Positions 18,989-29,165 are shown, counted from the stretch's first letter. The stretch: DNA of 64,000 bases from Hyphococcus flavus (GCF_028748065.1 NZ_CP118166.1:511501-575500); one strand, 5' to 3'. Numbers and translations: made by a program. The notes: generated by a model not told the origin, from the sequence alone.

Positions 18989-19016
18989 TGACATTTATGC
19001 GCCAATGCGACAAAGT
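18988..19016 (+). promoter_or_regulatory. Putative promoter of the tetR-plsC-MFS operon
   Basis: A perfect TTGACA -35 element (18988-18993) is followed after 17 bases by a weak CAAAGT (19011-19016). It is sandwiched between the two operator boxes, so repressor binding would occlude it. Confidence 0.5.
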
Positions 19017-19030
19017 TGAGAGAAATTCAA

Positions 19031-19047
19031 GGTGAGCGTTCACTCAG
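19031..19047 (+). promoter_or_regulatory. Operator box 2, probable TetR autoregulatory site
   Basis: GGTGAGCGTTCACTCAG is an imperfect palindrome matching box 1 in inverted orientation (15 of 17). Its centre is about 58 bases from that of box 1. It lies between the promoter and the regulator gene, as expected for autorepression. Confidence 0.72.
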
Positions 19048-19161
19048 TTATGGCCTCGTTCCCAAGCATTGTTGAGCTTCCGGGAACAGCAGATTGAGCC
19101 CACGGCGGGAACATTTGCGCTGAGAGCGTATTGCGCACGACCGGGCATGAAAGGAATTTTA

Positions 19162-19776
19162 ATGGCAGACAGGCAAGTCGAGGATTTGCGCGGCGTCACC
19201 GCCGCCGCCGGGACCACAAAAGCCCGGATTGAACGAGCCGCCCTCACCCTTTTTTGCCAAAAGGGCGTTGACGCCGTCACTACGCGGGAGATCGCCCAGG
19301 CAAGCAGCATTTCCGAAGGGGCGTTATACCGCCACTATCCGAGCAAAGAGTCGCTCGCCGAAACGATGTTTTTCGCCATACACACGCATCTCGCTGATGA
19401 AATTCACGCTTCGGCGGATCAAGCAGACGGGATAGACGAAAAAGCGCAAGCAATTGTCGCCACCTATGCGCACATTGCAGATGATGATTGGACGTTGTTT
19501 GCCTACCACCTCTTAACGACGCACCGGTTTCTTCCGTTTAAGGAAGAAAAACAACGCACTCACAAATACAACCCGGTTTCGCTCGTCGAAGAAATAATTG
19601 CCGATGCGATGAAGAAAGGCGAGCTTACCGCCGGTGACGCGGCGTTCAAAGCCGCTAACGCGCTAGGTGTTGTTTTGCAAACCGCGCTCCACAAAATATA
19701 TGGCCGCATAGAAGATGATCTTACCAATCGTAAAGCTGAACTGAGCGCCGCTGTCATCGCAGTGCTGAAGGCTTAA
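19162..19776 (+). CDS. TetR-family transcriptional regulator
   Basis: About 204 residues. The N-terminal helix-turn-helix (TKARIERAALTLF, then TTREIAQASSISEGALYRHY) is typical of TetR, and the remaining residues form the variable ligand-binding core. I chose the ATG at 19162, which has GAAAGGA about 7 bases upstream. In-frame starts at 19147 and 19069 are less well placed. It probably represses its own operon through the two inverted boxes upstream. The gene is three bases from plsC, so the regulated function is likely the acyltransferase and MFS transporter, with a lipid or fatty acid as the signal. That last point is inference. Confidence 0.9.
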   Translation: MADRQVEDLRGVTAAAGTTKARIERAALTLFCQKGVDAVTTREIAQASSISEGALYRHYPSKESLAETMFFAIHTHLADEIHASADQADGIDEKAQAIVATYAHIADDDWTLFAYHLLTTHRFLPFKEEKQRTHKYNPVSLVEEIIADAMKKGELTAGDAAFKAANALGVVLQTALHKIYGRIEDDLTNRKAELSAAVIAVLKA

Positions 19777-19779
19777 TCC

Positions 19780-20556
19780 ATGCTGATCACTATTCGCTCA
19801 TTAGTGTTTCAGGCTGCATACTGGCTGACATCGATCTTTTACGTCATCGGCGCCATCCCACTCGTGATTATTCCCAGTCGCAAGCCGCTGATGTACTGGA
19901 TACTCGGTTACACACGGACGATGATGTTCTGGATGCGCGCTATTGCCGGGATCAAAATCCGCATAAAAGGCAGAGACAACATTCCGGACGGCCCATGCAT
20001 CATCGCCGCGAAACATCAAAGCTGGGGCGACGGGTTCGTCATGTTTTCGCAGTTTCGCGATCTTGCCTTTGTCACTGGCGATCATCTCGAAAAATTCCCG
20101 CTGGTGGGCGGGCTGTTGCGCAAGATGGGCGCGATTGTGGTGGACAATTGCGGCGGCGCCTATGCGCGAGCGCGACTTGTGGATGCAGAACTGAAAAAAG
20201 CGCAAGGCCAGAACCGCCGCATTCTGATTTATCCGGAAGGTCATCTTGCGCCTGTTGGCCAACACTACCGATATAAAAAAGGCGTTTATCATATGTACCA
20301 CGTCTATGGTTGCGCCGCCGTGCCGGTCGCCACCAATCTCGGGCTCAGATGGCCGCAACAGAGCTGGCGACTGACGCCAGGAGAGGCCGTTGTCGAGTTC
20401 CTGCCGCCGATCGCGCCGGGGCTTGATAAGGAGACGTTCATGGCCCGCCTTGAGCGCGATATCGAAGCGCGCTCTATTGAGCTTCTAGGCGAGGAGCGCC
20501 CGCAAGGGGTAGAGATCGGCGCCCTTTTGCCCGACCCGGGGAAACAGACCAGTTGA
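19780..20556 (+). CDS. 1-acyl-glycerol-3-phosphate acyltransferase (PlsC-like)
   Basis: The 258-residue protein has an N-terminal hydrophobic segment and the four acyltransferase blocks. These include KHQSWGDG (the catalytic HX4D-type motif) and YPEGHLAPVG (the phosphate-binding block). PlsC enzymes acylate lysophosphatidate at the inner membrane. The gene is three bases after the TetR gene and overlaps the start of the MFS gene by four bases. In this setting it may instead reacylate imported lysophospholipids. Confidence 0.9.
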   Translation: MLITIRSLVFQAAYWLTSIFYVIGAIPLVIIPSRKPLMYWILGYTRTMMFWMRAIAGIKIRIKGRDNIPDGPCIIAAKHQSWGDGFVMFSQFRDLAFVTGDHLEKFPLVGGLLRKMGAIVVDNCGGAYARARLVDAELKKAQGQNRRILIYPEGHLAPVGQHYRYKKGVYHMYHVYGCAAVPVATNLGLRWPQQSWRLTPGEAVVEFLPPIAPGLDKETFMARLERDIEARSIELLGEERPQGVEIGALLPDPGKQTS

Positions 20557-21917
20557 ACAAAACCACTTCTCAGGAAGCCGCAAAGACGCCGTTGTTTTTT
20601 CAAAGGCGTTTCTGGCCCATGTGGACAGCGCTTTCCTTCGGCACGTTTGCAGACAACACGCTGCGTCAGGCGCTCCTTATCGGCATTCCGGCAGGGATTA
20701 TCACGACGCCCTTTTTTACTGACGCCGACAATGCTCTTCCCTTTATTGGCGCTTTGTTGCCGTTAGCGATTTTGATTTTTTCATCAGTATCGGGACAGCT
20801 TGCTGACAAGTATGAAACAGCGTTTATGTTCCGGCGCACAAAATTCGCCGAACTATTGCTGATGCTGACCGCTGCAATTGCCTTTGCGTCAGGCATCGGC
20901 TGGCTCGCCATCGCCATGTTATTCGCGATGGGCGCGCAGTCCGCGTTTTTCTCGCCTGTGCGCGTTGGCGCCATGCCGAAATATCTAAAGCCCAATGAAC
21001 TCGTGCGCGGGAATGGTTTGTGTAATGCGGGGCTCTTTACGTTCATCCTTCTTGGGTACATGGCGGGCGGCGCCTTGATTGTTCAGGAGGGCGGCGGTTT
21101 CATGGTTGGCGCTGTTTTGATCAGCGCGGCGAGCATTGGTTTTCTGGCTGCCCTGCGCACCCCCAAAGCTGCGGCGAACGCGCCGGATCTGAAGCTCAGC
21201 TTTAACGGCGTCACGCAAACTGTCAGGATGTTCAAATTCGTATTCGAGGGTCGCGGCGTCGCCCCGCCTTTGTTGGGGGTTGGCGTCTTTTATCTCCTCT
21301 CGACTGCCGTCACTGTCATCATTCCGCTCTATGGCCGCGATGCGCTTTATGCTGAACCGCTGGTTTGGGCGGCGCTCAACGGATTATTCGCCATTGGCGC
21401 GGGAATTGGCGCCGTGACCGCTGCAAGCCTGCCGAAGGCAAAGTCGAGCCTTGGCGCCTCAACCCTTGCTATCGCCTGCGCCGGCGTTGCGAGTTTCCTT
21501 GTCTATTGTTTGACGCCCCTCGCCGCAGGTAGTGAAGCCAATCCGGTAAGCCTGGCCTCGTTTTTTTCCAGCGCGTCGGGGTTAAGCCTTACATTCATAC
21601 TAATTCTCACTGCCGCACTCGCGGGTGTTTATATCGCACCGTTACAAGCAGCGATGCAAAGGCGCGCCGCGCCAGCCGTCCGTGCCCGGATCATGGCTGC
21701 CAGCGCTTTCGCTAACGCCGCATTCGCAATACCTGGATCATTGTCACTCCTTGCCATCACCGCAACCGGAGTGGACCCGCGTCTTGCCTTCATCGCCGTC
21801 GGCGTCGCCATGCTGATCATTGCAGGAATCATGTTCGCGCGAATGCGGGCGCTGCCCGAGGGTCTCTATGATGAAATGCTCAGTTCTGCAGATGAAAGCC
21901 CCCTCCAAAACGACTGA
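20553..21917 (+). CDS. MFS transporter, possibly lysophospholipid transporter (LplT-like)
   Basis: The 454-residue protein has about 12 hydrophobic segments. It starts with TTG in the tetramer TTGA, whose last three bases are the plsC stop codon, so translation is coupled. The N-terminal layout (an FGTFADNTLRQ segment, then loops with few charges) resembles LplT, which flips lysophospholipids for reacylation by the partner acyltransferase Aas in enterobacteria. The coupling with a PlsC-type enzyme supports that reading, but other MFS substrates remain possible. Confidence 0.82.
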   Translation: MNKTTSQEAAKTPLFFQRRFWPMWTALSFGTFADNTLRQALLIGIPAGIITTPFFTDADNALPFIGALLPLAILIFSSVSGQLADKYETAFMFRRTKFAELLLMLTAAIAFASGIGWLAIAMLFAMGAQSAFFSPVRVGAMPKYLKPNELVRGNGLCNAGLFTFILLGYMAGGALIVQEGGGFMVGAVLISAASIGFLAALRTPKAAANAPDLKLSFNGVTQTVRMFKFVFEGRGVAPPLLGVGVFYLLSTAVTVIIPLYGRDALYAEPLVWAALNGLFAIGAGIGAVTAASLPKAKSSLGASTLAIACAGVASFLVYCLTPLAAGSEANPVSLASFFSSASGLSLTFILILTAALAGVYIAPLQAAMQRRAAPAVRARIMAASAFANAAFAIPGSLSLLAITATGVDPRLAFIAVGVAMLIIAGIMFARMRALPEGLYDEMLSSADESPLQND

Positions 21918-22111
21918 TTTGAGCCGCTCTCCTCAACAGCTATGCCGCTTTTGCCGGGGCTCCGTGCATGCTATTCATAAATTGTTAACGGCGGAACTTG
22001 CTGATTTTGCGGGTAAAAACTTGGAATAGTCGGTTCTCAATCCTGCATTATGGTTGGAATTCCGGTATAATTAACGCACCAGCAAGGACAAAACGGTACT
22101 TTCCACAGGTT

Positions 22112-22621
22112 ATGGAGCTAACGTTCGCCATCATAGCGACCTGCCTCGTCTTCGGCGTCATCGCCGCGGTGGCGTCCGTGCGTCCAAATCTGCTTCCTGA
22201 GATCGGCGCGTCATTGCGCAAGACACAAACGGTCAAAAAATTCTCGCCCCGCAATACGCTTTTCATTATCGGCACATATTCGAACCATCCAGCATGCAAA
22301 ATGCAGCGCCGGTTACTGAAACCTGCGATTGCGGCGCTCATCCGAAACGATGTCACGGTGATGGAAGTTTACGGCGATGACCAGCCGCGACAGAATGGCG
22401 AAGCGATTGACTGGCTAGATCCGGCTTTGCTGCGGCATGCGCTTGATGCTGAAGACGGTTTCTATGTGATCTATGTCGATGCTGACGGAAAAACGCTATT
22501 CCGTAGCGAAGCGCCGATGGTGACATCAGACATTCTGGATCGTGCGAAGCTTGATATCGCGACGCCAGTGCGCGGCGCCAAGAGAAAAAATCCCGTTCTC
22601 AAAAAGCTTCGCGCCGCTTAA
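22112..22621 (+). CDS. DUF4174-like protein with N-terminal membrane anchor
   Basis: From the ATG at 22112 the product is about 169 residues: one membrane helix (MELTFAIIATCLVFGVIAAV), then a soluble thioredoxin-like region that starts SPRNTLFIIGTY and contains FYVIYVDADGKTLFRSEAPM. This matches the DUF4174 family, of unknown function. The single cysteine in HPACKMQRR is not a CXXC pair. An in-frame ATG at 21998 would add 38 unlikely residues. A TATAAT sequence sits at 22066-22071, but I see no matching -35. Convergent with ugd, 11 bases apart. Confidence 0.72.
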   Translation: MELTFAIIATCLVFGVIAAVASVRPNLLPEIGASLRKTQTVKKFSPRNTLFIIGTYSNHPACKMQRRLLKPAIAALIRNDVTVMEVYGDDQPRQNGEAIDWLDPALLRHALDAEDGFYVIYVDADGKTLFRSEAPMVTSDILDRAKLDIATPVRGAKRKNPVLKKLRAA

Positions 22622-22632
22622 AAGCGTTCTGG

Positions 22633-23937
22633 TCAAGGCCTTCCGATTGAATGATAGTCGATACCCGCCTCGGCCATTTCCGAGGGTCGATAGATATTAC
22701 GCAAATCAATCATAATCGGCGCTTTTAAAAGCGACTTGACGCGATCCATATCAAGCGCACGGAATTCGTCCCACTCTGTGATGATGACCACAGCGTCTGC
22801 TCCATCCAGCGTTTGATATGGCCCTTCTACATATTCGACAGAGCCTAACAGTTCTTTCGCCTCATTCATGCCTGCCGGATCAAAGGCGCGCACTTTCGCG
22901 CCGGCCTTTTGCAATGCCGGCACAATATCGAGTGACGGCGCATCGCGCATATCGTCAGTGTTGGGTTTGAACGTGAGGCCCAAAACCGCAATCGTCTTGT
23001 CTTTAAGACTGCCGCCACAAGCGGCGATTACGCGATCGGCCATTTTCTTTTTGCGGGCGTCATTGATATCCACAACCGCTTCGACGATTTTCGTCGGCGC
23101 TTCATTCACCTGCGCAGTGCGCACCAGCGCCAGCGTATCCTTCGGGAAGCAAGAACCGCCATAGCCAGGACCGGCGTGCAAGAACTTGCCACCGATACGG
23201 CCGTCAAGGCCAATACCGCGCGCCACCTCCTGAACATTGGCGCCGACTTTTTCGCAAAGATCAGCCATTTCGTTGATGAACGTAATTTTGGTCGCGAGGA
23301 AAGCGTTTGCTGCGTATTTTATCAGTTCCGATGTTGCACGGTTGGTAAAGACGATCGGCGTCTCGTTGAGATAAAGCGGCCTGTATAATTCTCGCATGAC
23401 TTTTTGCGCGCGCTCGTCCTCAGCACCAACAACGACACGGTCAGGCCGTTTGAAATCCTCAATCGCGGCGCCCTCTCGCAGGAATTCAGGATTTGAGACG
23501 ACGGAAAACGCCGCATCAGGACGGGTTTTTCTAATAATCTCTTCGACTTCCGTTCCGGTGCCGACCGGCACGGTCGATTTGGTGACGACAACAGTGTAGC
23601 CGTCCATCACTTGGGCGATTTCCTCCGCCGCTTTGTAGACATAAGAAAGGTCTGCAAACCCGTCGCCGCGACGCGACGGCGTGCCTACCGCGATGAAGAC
23701 CGCATCCGCGTTCGGTGTAGACGCAGCAAGGTCGAGGCTAAAAGACAGTCGCCCGGCTTTGACGTTTTCGGCCACAAGCGCTTCGAGTCCGGGTTCGTAA
23801 ATCGGAATTTCGCCGCGTTCGAGTTTGTCGATTTTTGCTTCGTCTTTATCGACGCAAACCACATCGTGACCGAAGTCTGCGAAGCAGGCGCCGGACACGA
23901 GGCCCACATAGCCGGTGCCGATCATAGTGACGCGCAT
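22633..23937 (-). CDS. ugd: UDP-glucose 6-dehydrogenase
   Basis: About 434 residues. The start at 23937 gives MRVTMIGTGYVGLVSG, the family's NAD-binding N-terminus. The catalytic cysteine lies in the GPGYGGSCFPKDT motif, and the C-terminal UDP-binding domain contains GLTFKPNTDDMRDAPS. The enzyme oxidises UDP-glucose to UDP-glucuronate, a precursor for acidic polysaccharides. Downstream in the same direction, after 65 bases, lies the start side of the sugar-phosphate transferase gene at 24003-25460, so the two may be co-transcribed and supply the exopolysaccharide locus. Confidence 0.96.
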   Translation of the reverse strand: MRVTMIGTGYVGLVSGACFADFGHDVVCVDKDEAKIDKLERGEIPIYEPGLEALVAENVKAGRLSFSLDLAASTPNADAVFIAVGTPSRRGDGFADLSYVYKAAEEIAQVMDGYTVVVTKSTVPVGTGTEVEEIIRKTRPDAAFSVVSNPEFLREGAAIEDFKRPDRVVVGAEDERAQKVMRELYRPLYLNETPIVFTNRATSELIKYAANAFLATKITFINEMADLCEKVGANVQEVARGIGLDGRIGGKFLHAGPGYGGSCFPKDTLALVRTAQVNEAPTKIVEAVVDINDARKKKMADRVIAACGGSLKDKTIAVLGLTFKPNTDDMRDAPSLDIVPALQKAGAKVRAFDPAGMNEAKELLGSVEYVEGPYQTLDGADAVVIITEWDEFRALDMDRVKSLLKAPIMIDLRNIYRPSEMAEAGIDYHSIGRP

Positions 23938-24002
23938 AACAATATCCTGAGCAAGCAATCGCGCCCGGCACCCGCCGGCCGCTTAATCATCAACCCCGGG
24001 TC

Positions 24003-25460
24003 TTAAACGGCGTTTTTGGGAAAAACCACCGCCCGGACGGTCAAAATCAGGATTTTAATGTCAAACCAGAGCGACCAGTTGTCGACATAGGCAAGGTCAT
24101 AGCGCACACGCCCCGCCATCTGCTCGGTTTCCGAGGTTTCACCGCGAAAACCGTTTACCTGAGCCCAGCCGGTTATGCCGGGCTTGACCTTATGACGGCC
24201 TGAGTAATTCTCGATCATCCTGGCGTATTGGTGATTATGCGCCAGCGCATGCGGACGCGGTCCTACCAGAGACATGTCGCCCTTGATGACGTTGAAGAGT
24301 TGCGGCAACTCATCAAGACTATACCGGCGTAATATCTTGCCAATCGGCGTTATGCGGGGATCGCCGGGCTTTGCCTGTTCTATCACGTCGCCATCATCTG
24401 CGACCGTCATGGTCCGGAATTTATAGACTTTGAACACAGCGTTGTTGAAGCCATGGCGTTGCTGCGCAAACAGTATTGGCCCTTTGCCCTGCGCTTTAAT
24501 AATGAGAGCGATGATGAGCATCACCGGCGACAAGGCAATCAGCGCGAGCGCGCCCAGCACATAGTCTTCAACTGTTTTGATAACGCCGCCCCAGCCCTCA
24601 AGCGGGCGCCGGTACAGCGACAGTACCCGCACGCCACCGACATCAGTAATGGCGCCGCCGAGGTGATCAAGCCAATGAATGTTGGGGCAGATGGCGATCG
24701 AAACCGGCAGGATCGACAAGCGCCGAACGAGTTTCGCCATATCTTCCGGCGCAGCGCGCGGTACGGCAATCACAATATCATCGATCTCCCCGCCGCGCGC
24801 GGCGGTTGCCAGGTCGCCGAGATTTCCTTTCGAGCCTGACAAATGGGTATCGCCGCGGTCGCTCAGCTCTGCATCATAAACGCCGACAATAGAGATACCG
24901 GCGGGCGAATCCGCCGCCATTTCAGCGAATTTCGCGCCGAGCGATGTTGCGCCAACCACCGCAACACGGCGCGCGAAGACGCCGCCATCGCGGCTCATAC
25001 GGCGTACGAACGCTACGGCCGCATAACGCACGCCGATGACTGACCCGAGCGCGACACCGCTCCAGGCAAAAAGCCAGACGCGGGAAAATTCATCCGAGAT
25101 TTTTAAAGCGAAACCGAATGCTAAAAGCCCCAGCACGGTCAGCGCCCAGCGCGAAAAAATCGCCCGGAGCGACCATTCGGCCGAAATCAACTGTTCAAAA
25201 TCATAATAGCCGTCACGGCGCATCAAGGCGGTAAAAACCGTCGCGCCCATGATGCCGGCGGCGGCGTAACTTTGAAAATCAAAAGGCGTTTCCAGCCAGA
25301 ACGTATGATAGAAGAAAGCAACGCCTACGGATGACATGATCACAAGCATGAAGTCTATGAATTGCACCACATCGCCAAAAAGCGCGCGCGCTATCGGCGC
25401 CCGGCGGCGAACGCCGTCGGAGGAAAAACTGTCTGCACTGCTTACGCCGGGTTCCGCCAT
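24003..25460 (-). CDS. Undecaprenyl-phosphate glucose phosphotransferase (WcaJ-like)
   Basis: The 485-residue protein starts polysaccharide assembly by moving a hexose-1-phosphate onto undecaprenyl phosphate. It has four N-terminal membrane helices, a cytosolic Rossmann-like CoA-binding domain (about residues 150-280) and a C-terminal bacterial sugar transferase domain with the conserved [30 protein letters not shown] and [10 protein letters not shown] motifs. The hexose is glucose or galactose by family; the exact one is inferred. Confidence 0.93.
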   Translation of the reverse strand: MAEPGVSSADSFSSDGVRRRAPIARALFGDVVQFIDFMLVIMSSVGVAFFYHTFWLETPFDFQSYAAAGIMGATVFTALMRRDGYYDFEQLISAEWSLRAIFSRWALTVLGLLAFGFALKISDEFSRVWLFAWSGVALGSVIGVRYAAVAFVRRMSRDGGVFARRVAVVGATSLGAKFAEMAADSPAGISIVGVYDAELSDRGDTHLSGSKGNLGDLATAARGGEIDDIVIAVPRAAPEDMAKLVRRLSILPVSIAICPNIHWLDHLGGAITDVGGVRVLSLYRRPLEGWGGVIKTVEDYVLGALALIALSPVMLIIALIIKAQGKGPILFAQQRHGFNNAVFKVYKFRTMTVADDGDVIEQAKPGDPRITPIGKILRRYSLDELPQLFNVIKGDMSLVGPRPHALAHNHQYARMIENYSGRHKVKPGITGWAQVNGFRGETSETEQMAGRVRYDLAYVDNWSLWFDIKILILTVRAVVFPKNAV

Positions 25461-25588
25461 CGGGGGGTCTTATTCCCTAGTCTCTTGAGACGTGCAACAC
25501 TTAACAAGGCCTTCAAATCACGGCCCGAAGCTTGAATGGCAATCATGCAAGAATAAGGCTATTATACGACAGAAGGATAACCTGTGCC

Positions 25589-25813
25589 ATGTCGAAACAG
25601 TTTGCGGCGTTTTACGTAAGCTGGCGGGACGCAAAAGTCCGTCCGCTTGGCCTGGTGGCCGACGAGCGCGATTACGGCCGCGCCGCCGCCGCCGCCCTCC
25701 AGTCGCGACTTAACCAACTCGCCGATGAGGGCTGGATCGTACAGGAGATCATCCCTTCCGGCGGCCTCTCGCCAAAGCAGACTGCAGCGTTCACTATCAT
25801 CGCGTTCCGCTAA
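25589..25813 (+). CDS. Small DUF4177-like protein
   Basis: The product has 74 residues from the ATG at 25589, which has AAGGATAA about 10 bases upstream. A segment near residues 38-55, LNQLADEGWIVQEIIPSGG, resembles the LNXLGXEGWELV core of the DUF4177 family, whose function is unknown. No membrane segment or signal. An in-frame start at 25532 would extend it by 19 residues. It lies alone between two larger genes and divergent from the sugar transferase. Confidence 0.6.
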   Translation: MSKQFAAFYVSWRDAKVRPLGLVADERDYGRAAAAALQSRLNQLADEGWIVQEIIPSGGLSPKQTAAFTIIAFR

Positions 25814-25867
25814 ACGCGCGGCAAATCGCCAGTTGCCTTTTCCGTCCGGCCATAGCATCCGGACCAC

Positions 25868-26674
25868 ATGACCAAGATTTCACCTTCCGATGAAGATCTC
25901 GCACAGGCGCTCTCAGGCTATGCGCTGGAAGCCGGTGCGGCCGCGCTTGAAATTTACAACACCGAATTCACAGCAGACATAAAAGAAGACAAGTCGCCTG
26001 TTACGCAGGCGGACCGCCTTGGCGAAGAGATCATTCTGAAGGGCCTTAAGAGTTTCGCGCCTTCCATCCCCATTCTCGCGGAGGAAAGCGCATCTGAAGG
26101 GAACGCGCCTGACGATCTGGGCAATCTTTTTTTCCTTGTTGATCCGCTTGACGGCACGCGTGAGTTCATCAACCGCACGGGTGAGTTTACCGTCAATATC
26201 GCGCTCATTGAAAATGGCAGAGCCATTTACGGCGTCGTCTATGCGCCCGCATCGAATATTGTCTATGCAGGTGGAAGAGAAGGCGCATGGAAAGCTTTGG
26301 TTGATGAAAACGGCGCTCTTGGCAAGCGGAGTACCATTAATGTCCGTACGACTCCATCAGACGGATTAATCGCGGTCGCAAGCCGCTCGCACCGTTCGCG
26401 TGAGACGGATGAATATTTGAAAACGCTCAATGTGGCTGATTTTACCGCTGCTGGTTCATCTTTAAAATTCTGCCTTTTGGCGGAAGGCAAGGCAGATGTT
26501 TATCCTCGTTTCGGACGCACCATGGAGTGGGACACCGGCGCCGGTCAGGCGGTTTTGGAAGCCGCAGGGGGTAGTGTGCTTACTCATCCCCATGGCGAAC
26601 CGCTAGCCTATGGCAAATCGGCGCGAGGCTATGACAACCCGCATTTTATCGCCTGGGGGCGAATTCCGGGTTAG
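25868..26674 (+). CDS. cysQ: 3'(2'),5'-bisphosphate nucleotidase CysQ
   Basis: The 268-residue product belongs to the inositol-monophosphatase superfamily and has its metal-binding motif DPLDGTREFI, the upstream glutamate block (ILAEESASE) and the late EWDTGAGQAVLEAAGG motif. CysQ hydrolyses 3'-phosphoadenosine-5'-phosphate, a by-product of sulfate transfer. This hints at sulfate assimilation or sulfation of polysaccharide, although no sulfotransferase is seen here. The stop overlaps that of the convergent membrane protein by four bases. Confidence 0.92.
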   Translation: MTKISPSDEDLAQALSGYALEAGAAALEIYNTEFTADIKEDKSPVTQADRLGEEIILKGLKSFAPSIPILAEESASEGNAPDDLGNLFFLVDPLDGTREFINRTGEFTVNIALIENGRAIYGVVYAPASNIVYAGGREGAWKALVDENGALGKRSTINVRTTPSDGLIAVASRSHRSRETDEYLKTLNVADFTAAGSSLKFCLLAEGKADVYPRFGRTMEWDTGAGQAVLEAAGGSVLTHPHGEPLAYGKSARGYDNPHFIAWGRIPG

Positions 26675-28314
26675 CGGTAAAGCGAAGCGTCTGCCGTGGG
26701 AAACAGGTTGGATTGCGACTGCAAATCGCGTCTGACCCAGATATCCCACAATGCCGTGCGTTCCACCATTTTGAACTCTGTATAAAGCAACGCTTCGGAA
26801 CGCCCCTTCGCCGCGGCGGTTTTCGGATCCATATCAAGACGCGGTACAAAGACGACATTGGCGTTGCTCGCCGCGGCAGGACCATCAGCATGACAATCGC
26901 GCTTCGTCGTGATCACACACGCTGTATCAGCACCGGTCAGAAACGCGACATCCAACCCCTGTTCGGCAAGCGTGCGCGCCCGGCTCGCCGCTTCCAACAG
27001 CATCGCAGATTGATCCACTGGCGTGAGAGCAAAAAAATCACGCGCTTCGGGCGTCGAGAAACGGCCCTCTTCAACCCATTTCGCGATTGTTGGACCACCG
27101 GGCTGCACAAGCGCCAGTTCGGTGCGTATGTCCTCGGGCGCATTTTTTGCGGCGCTATACTGAAGCGAGAATTGACCCATGGCGTGAACGGCGATGGCAA
27201 GCGTCCAGAACAAAGTGAGCCCTGCAGCCGTCAGCGCTGTCGCCACGCTGGCGCGATCATGATCGCGGAACAACCCGTCGTAAAAAGGCGACGCCACGGA
27301 GAAACAGGCGAGCCCCGCCGCCAAAGCAAAAACGGGCAAAGCGTTTGCGCCGGCAATGCGGGCCGCCACCAGTCCCGCGATCATCAAACCAAGGGCGGCC
27401 GCCCAGTTTCGGCGGTGCGCGCGCCCTCCAAAAATCATGGCCGAGAAAATCACCAATAGCGCCCCATAGGCCGCGCCTCCCAGCCCCAGCGCGCTTTCCC
27501 CGCCAGTGACAACGTCTTTCATGTTCAAAACGTCAGAAGCGGCGCCGGCGCGTGCGGCGTTCATGCCTGGCGCCATGATTTCGATAGCGATCGCCAGAAG
27601 AACGAAGACGGCAAATGCTGCCGCGTAACGCTGGAGACCGAAACGGCCAGTCAAAAACGGGCATGCCGCCAGAGCAGCAAAACCGACAAGAGCAAAAACA
27701 GGATTCATCATCCACAGGGCGATCAGTCCGCTGCCGCCCAGCGCCCCCTCAAACCAGGCGCGCCCTTTTGACTCGTCCGCAGAAACGGAAACAAAGGACA
27801 AAATACTGACCAGAAATATCGCCAATCCAAGTTCGGCAGGCCCGGAAAATGGCGCCGCCGCGTAAGCCGCTAAAGCGCCCGTAACGGAAGCACTGAAAAC
27901 CGCTGGAAAACGCGAAGCGCAAAGATAGGCAAGCGGATAAAGAACGAGAACTGCACCGAGCGCTTTTGCGATCAGATGCACGCGTCCTGGCGCATCGACG
28001 AAAATGTCAGCGCCCATCAAAAGCATCAGGAAAAACGGCGTATCGTGTTCAACCAGCTTGGCCTCGCCTGCAAGAACAGCTCGTGCTTCCGCAATCGGCG
28101 CAATCATATCGACCGTTGGCGTGAGGCTTAACAACGCCGGTGAAAAGACAGCGGCTGCAGCGAAAAGCAAAGCTGCTGCAATTGCCCACAGAAAAGACCA
28201 GCCAGGCTCTCGCCAGGAAAAGATCACCATGGCCGCAGCGCGGGCACGCGGCGCTTCATTCCGCCAAGCAACTTCGGGAATTGGTTCATCGTAAGGAGCG
28301 TGCGACGTACTCAT
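26671..28314 (-). CDS. Multi-pass membrane protein, GT39/GT-C-like
   Basis: The 547-residue protein has about 11-12 hydrophobic segments and a soluble C-terminal domain of about 150 residues. Near residues 68-100 there is a first periplasmic loop with Asp followed by an HDTPFFLML segment, in the position where ArnT/PMT-type GT-C glycosyltransferases have their catalytic Asp and HPPL block. The second acidic residue of the usual DE pair is missing, so a glycosyltransferase role is not assured. I do not recognise a specific family. It may be part of the polysaccharide pathway or a sensor. Confidence 0.6.
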   Translation of the reverse strand: MSTSHAPYDEPIPEVAWRNEAPRARAAAMVIFSWREPGWSFLWAIAAALLFAAAAVFSPALLSLTPTVDMIAPIAEARAVLAGEAKLVEHDTPFFLMLLMGADIFVDAPGRVHLIAKALGAVLVLYPLAYLCASRFPAVFSASVTGALAAYAAAPFSGPAELGLAIFLVSILSFVSVSADESKGRAWFEGALGGSGLIALWMMNPVFALVGFAALAACPFLTGRFGLQRYAAAFAVFVLLAIAIEIMAPGMNAARAGAASDVLNMKDVVTGGESALGLGGAAYGALLVIFSAMIFGGRAHRRNWAAALGLMIAGLVAARIAGANALPVFALAAGLACFSVASPFYDGLFRDHDRASVATALTAAGLTLFWTLAIAVHAMGQFSLQYSAAKNAPEDIRTELALVQPGGPTIAKWVEEGRFSTPEARDFFALTPVDQSAMLLEAASRARTLAEQGLDVAFLTGADTACVITTKRDCHADGPAAASNANVVFVPRLDMDPKTAAAKGRSEALLYTEFKMVERTALWDIWVRRDLQSQSNLFPTADASLYR

Positions 28315-28481
28315 CTGATACTACCCTGACCTTGCGTTAACCCTAGATTGCGACGACACGCGCCGCTCAGGCCTCACGTTGCAAGTTTTTTGCCGATCAC
28401 TCGCCTTAAACGCGAAAATCCCCTAGGACCGTGGAAAATCGCGCTTTGCCTCGGGCCGTGCGCTGGTATTTATTGGGTCAT

Positions 28482-29165
28482 ATGAGAACGCTCTTCCACA
28501 TGCCGCTCGATCCGGCCTCACGGCTGATACGGATCGTGCTTGCTGAAAAGGGATTGCCGGCGCAGGCGATCGAAAAACGTCCATGGGATGATGAGGACGG
28601 CGCCCTTGCATCTGTTAACCCTGCGCTAACCATACCTGTTCTCATGGACGAACCGCCAACAGGCGGCGAACTCGCCATCTGCCCAACCACAGTCATCATC
28701 GAATACTTGGAAGACGCCTATCCCAATGAGTCGTTGATGCCTTCCACCTCGGCTGCACGGGCTGAAACACGCCGGGTCACGCAATGGTTCATGGACAAAT
28801 TTGACGTTGAGGTCACCGGCAATACAGTCCGTGAGCGTATCAACAGACGCCTCATGCGCCGCGGACAGCCGGATTACGAGAGGTTGAAAATTGGTGCTGA
28901 CTGCCTTGTGTGGCACCTGGACTACTGCGCCTTTTTGCTTGAGCAACGTACTTGGTTTGCGGGCGAGCGCTATACGGTCGCGGATATTGCGGCGGCGGCG
29001 CAATTTTCCTGCCTTGATTATCTCGACCTTGTTCCGTGGGAGAAATTTCCAGGGGTCAAGGAATGGTATGCGCGGATGAAATCGCGCCCTGCTATGCGGC
29101 CAGTGCTGCGTGATCGCCTCGATGGTATTCCGCCCCCCTCGCACTATGACGATCCTGATTTTTAA
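28482..29165 (+). CDS. fzlA: FtsZ-binding GST-fold protein FzlA
   Basis: The 227-residue product is a glutathione-S-transferase fold beginning [19 protein letters not shown] and ending [13 protein letters not shown]. The conserved C-terminal tail and the N-terminus match the alphaproteobacterial FzlA family. In Caulobacter, FzlA binds FtsZ filaments and controls constriction. The start at 28482 is preferred over an in-frame GTG at 28431 because it matches the family N-terminus. The gene overlaps queG by one base (TAATG). A generic GST is the alternative. Confidence 0.68.
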   Translation: MRTLFHMPLDPASRLIRIVLAEKGLPAQAIEKRPWDDEDGALASVNPALTIPVLMDEPPTGGELAICPTTVIIEYLEDAYPNESLMPSTSAARAETRRVTQWFMDKFDVEVTGNTVRERINRRLMRRGQPDYERLKIGADCLVWHLDYCAFLLEQRTWFAGERYTVADIAAAAQFSCLDYLDLVPWEKFPGVKEWYARMKSRPAMRPVLRDRLDGIPPPSHYDDPDF

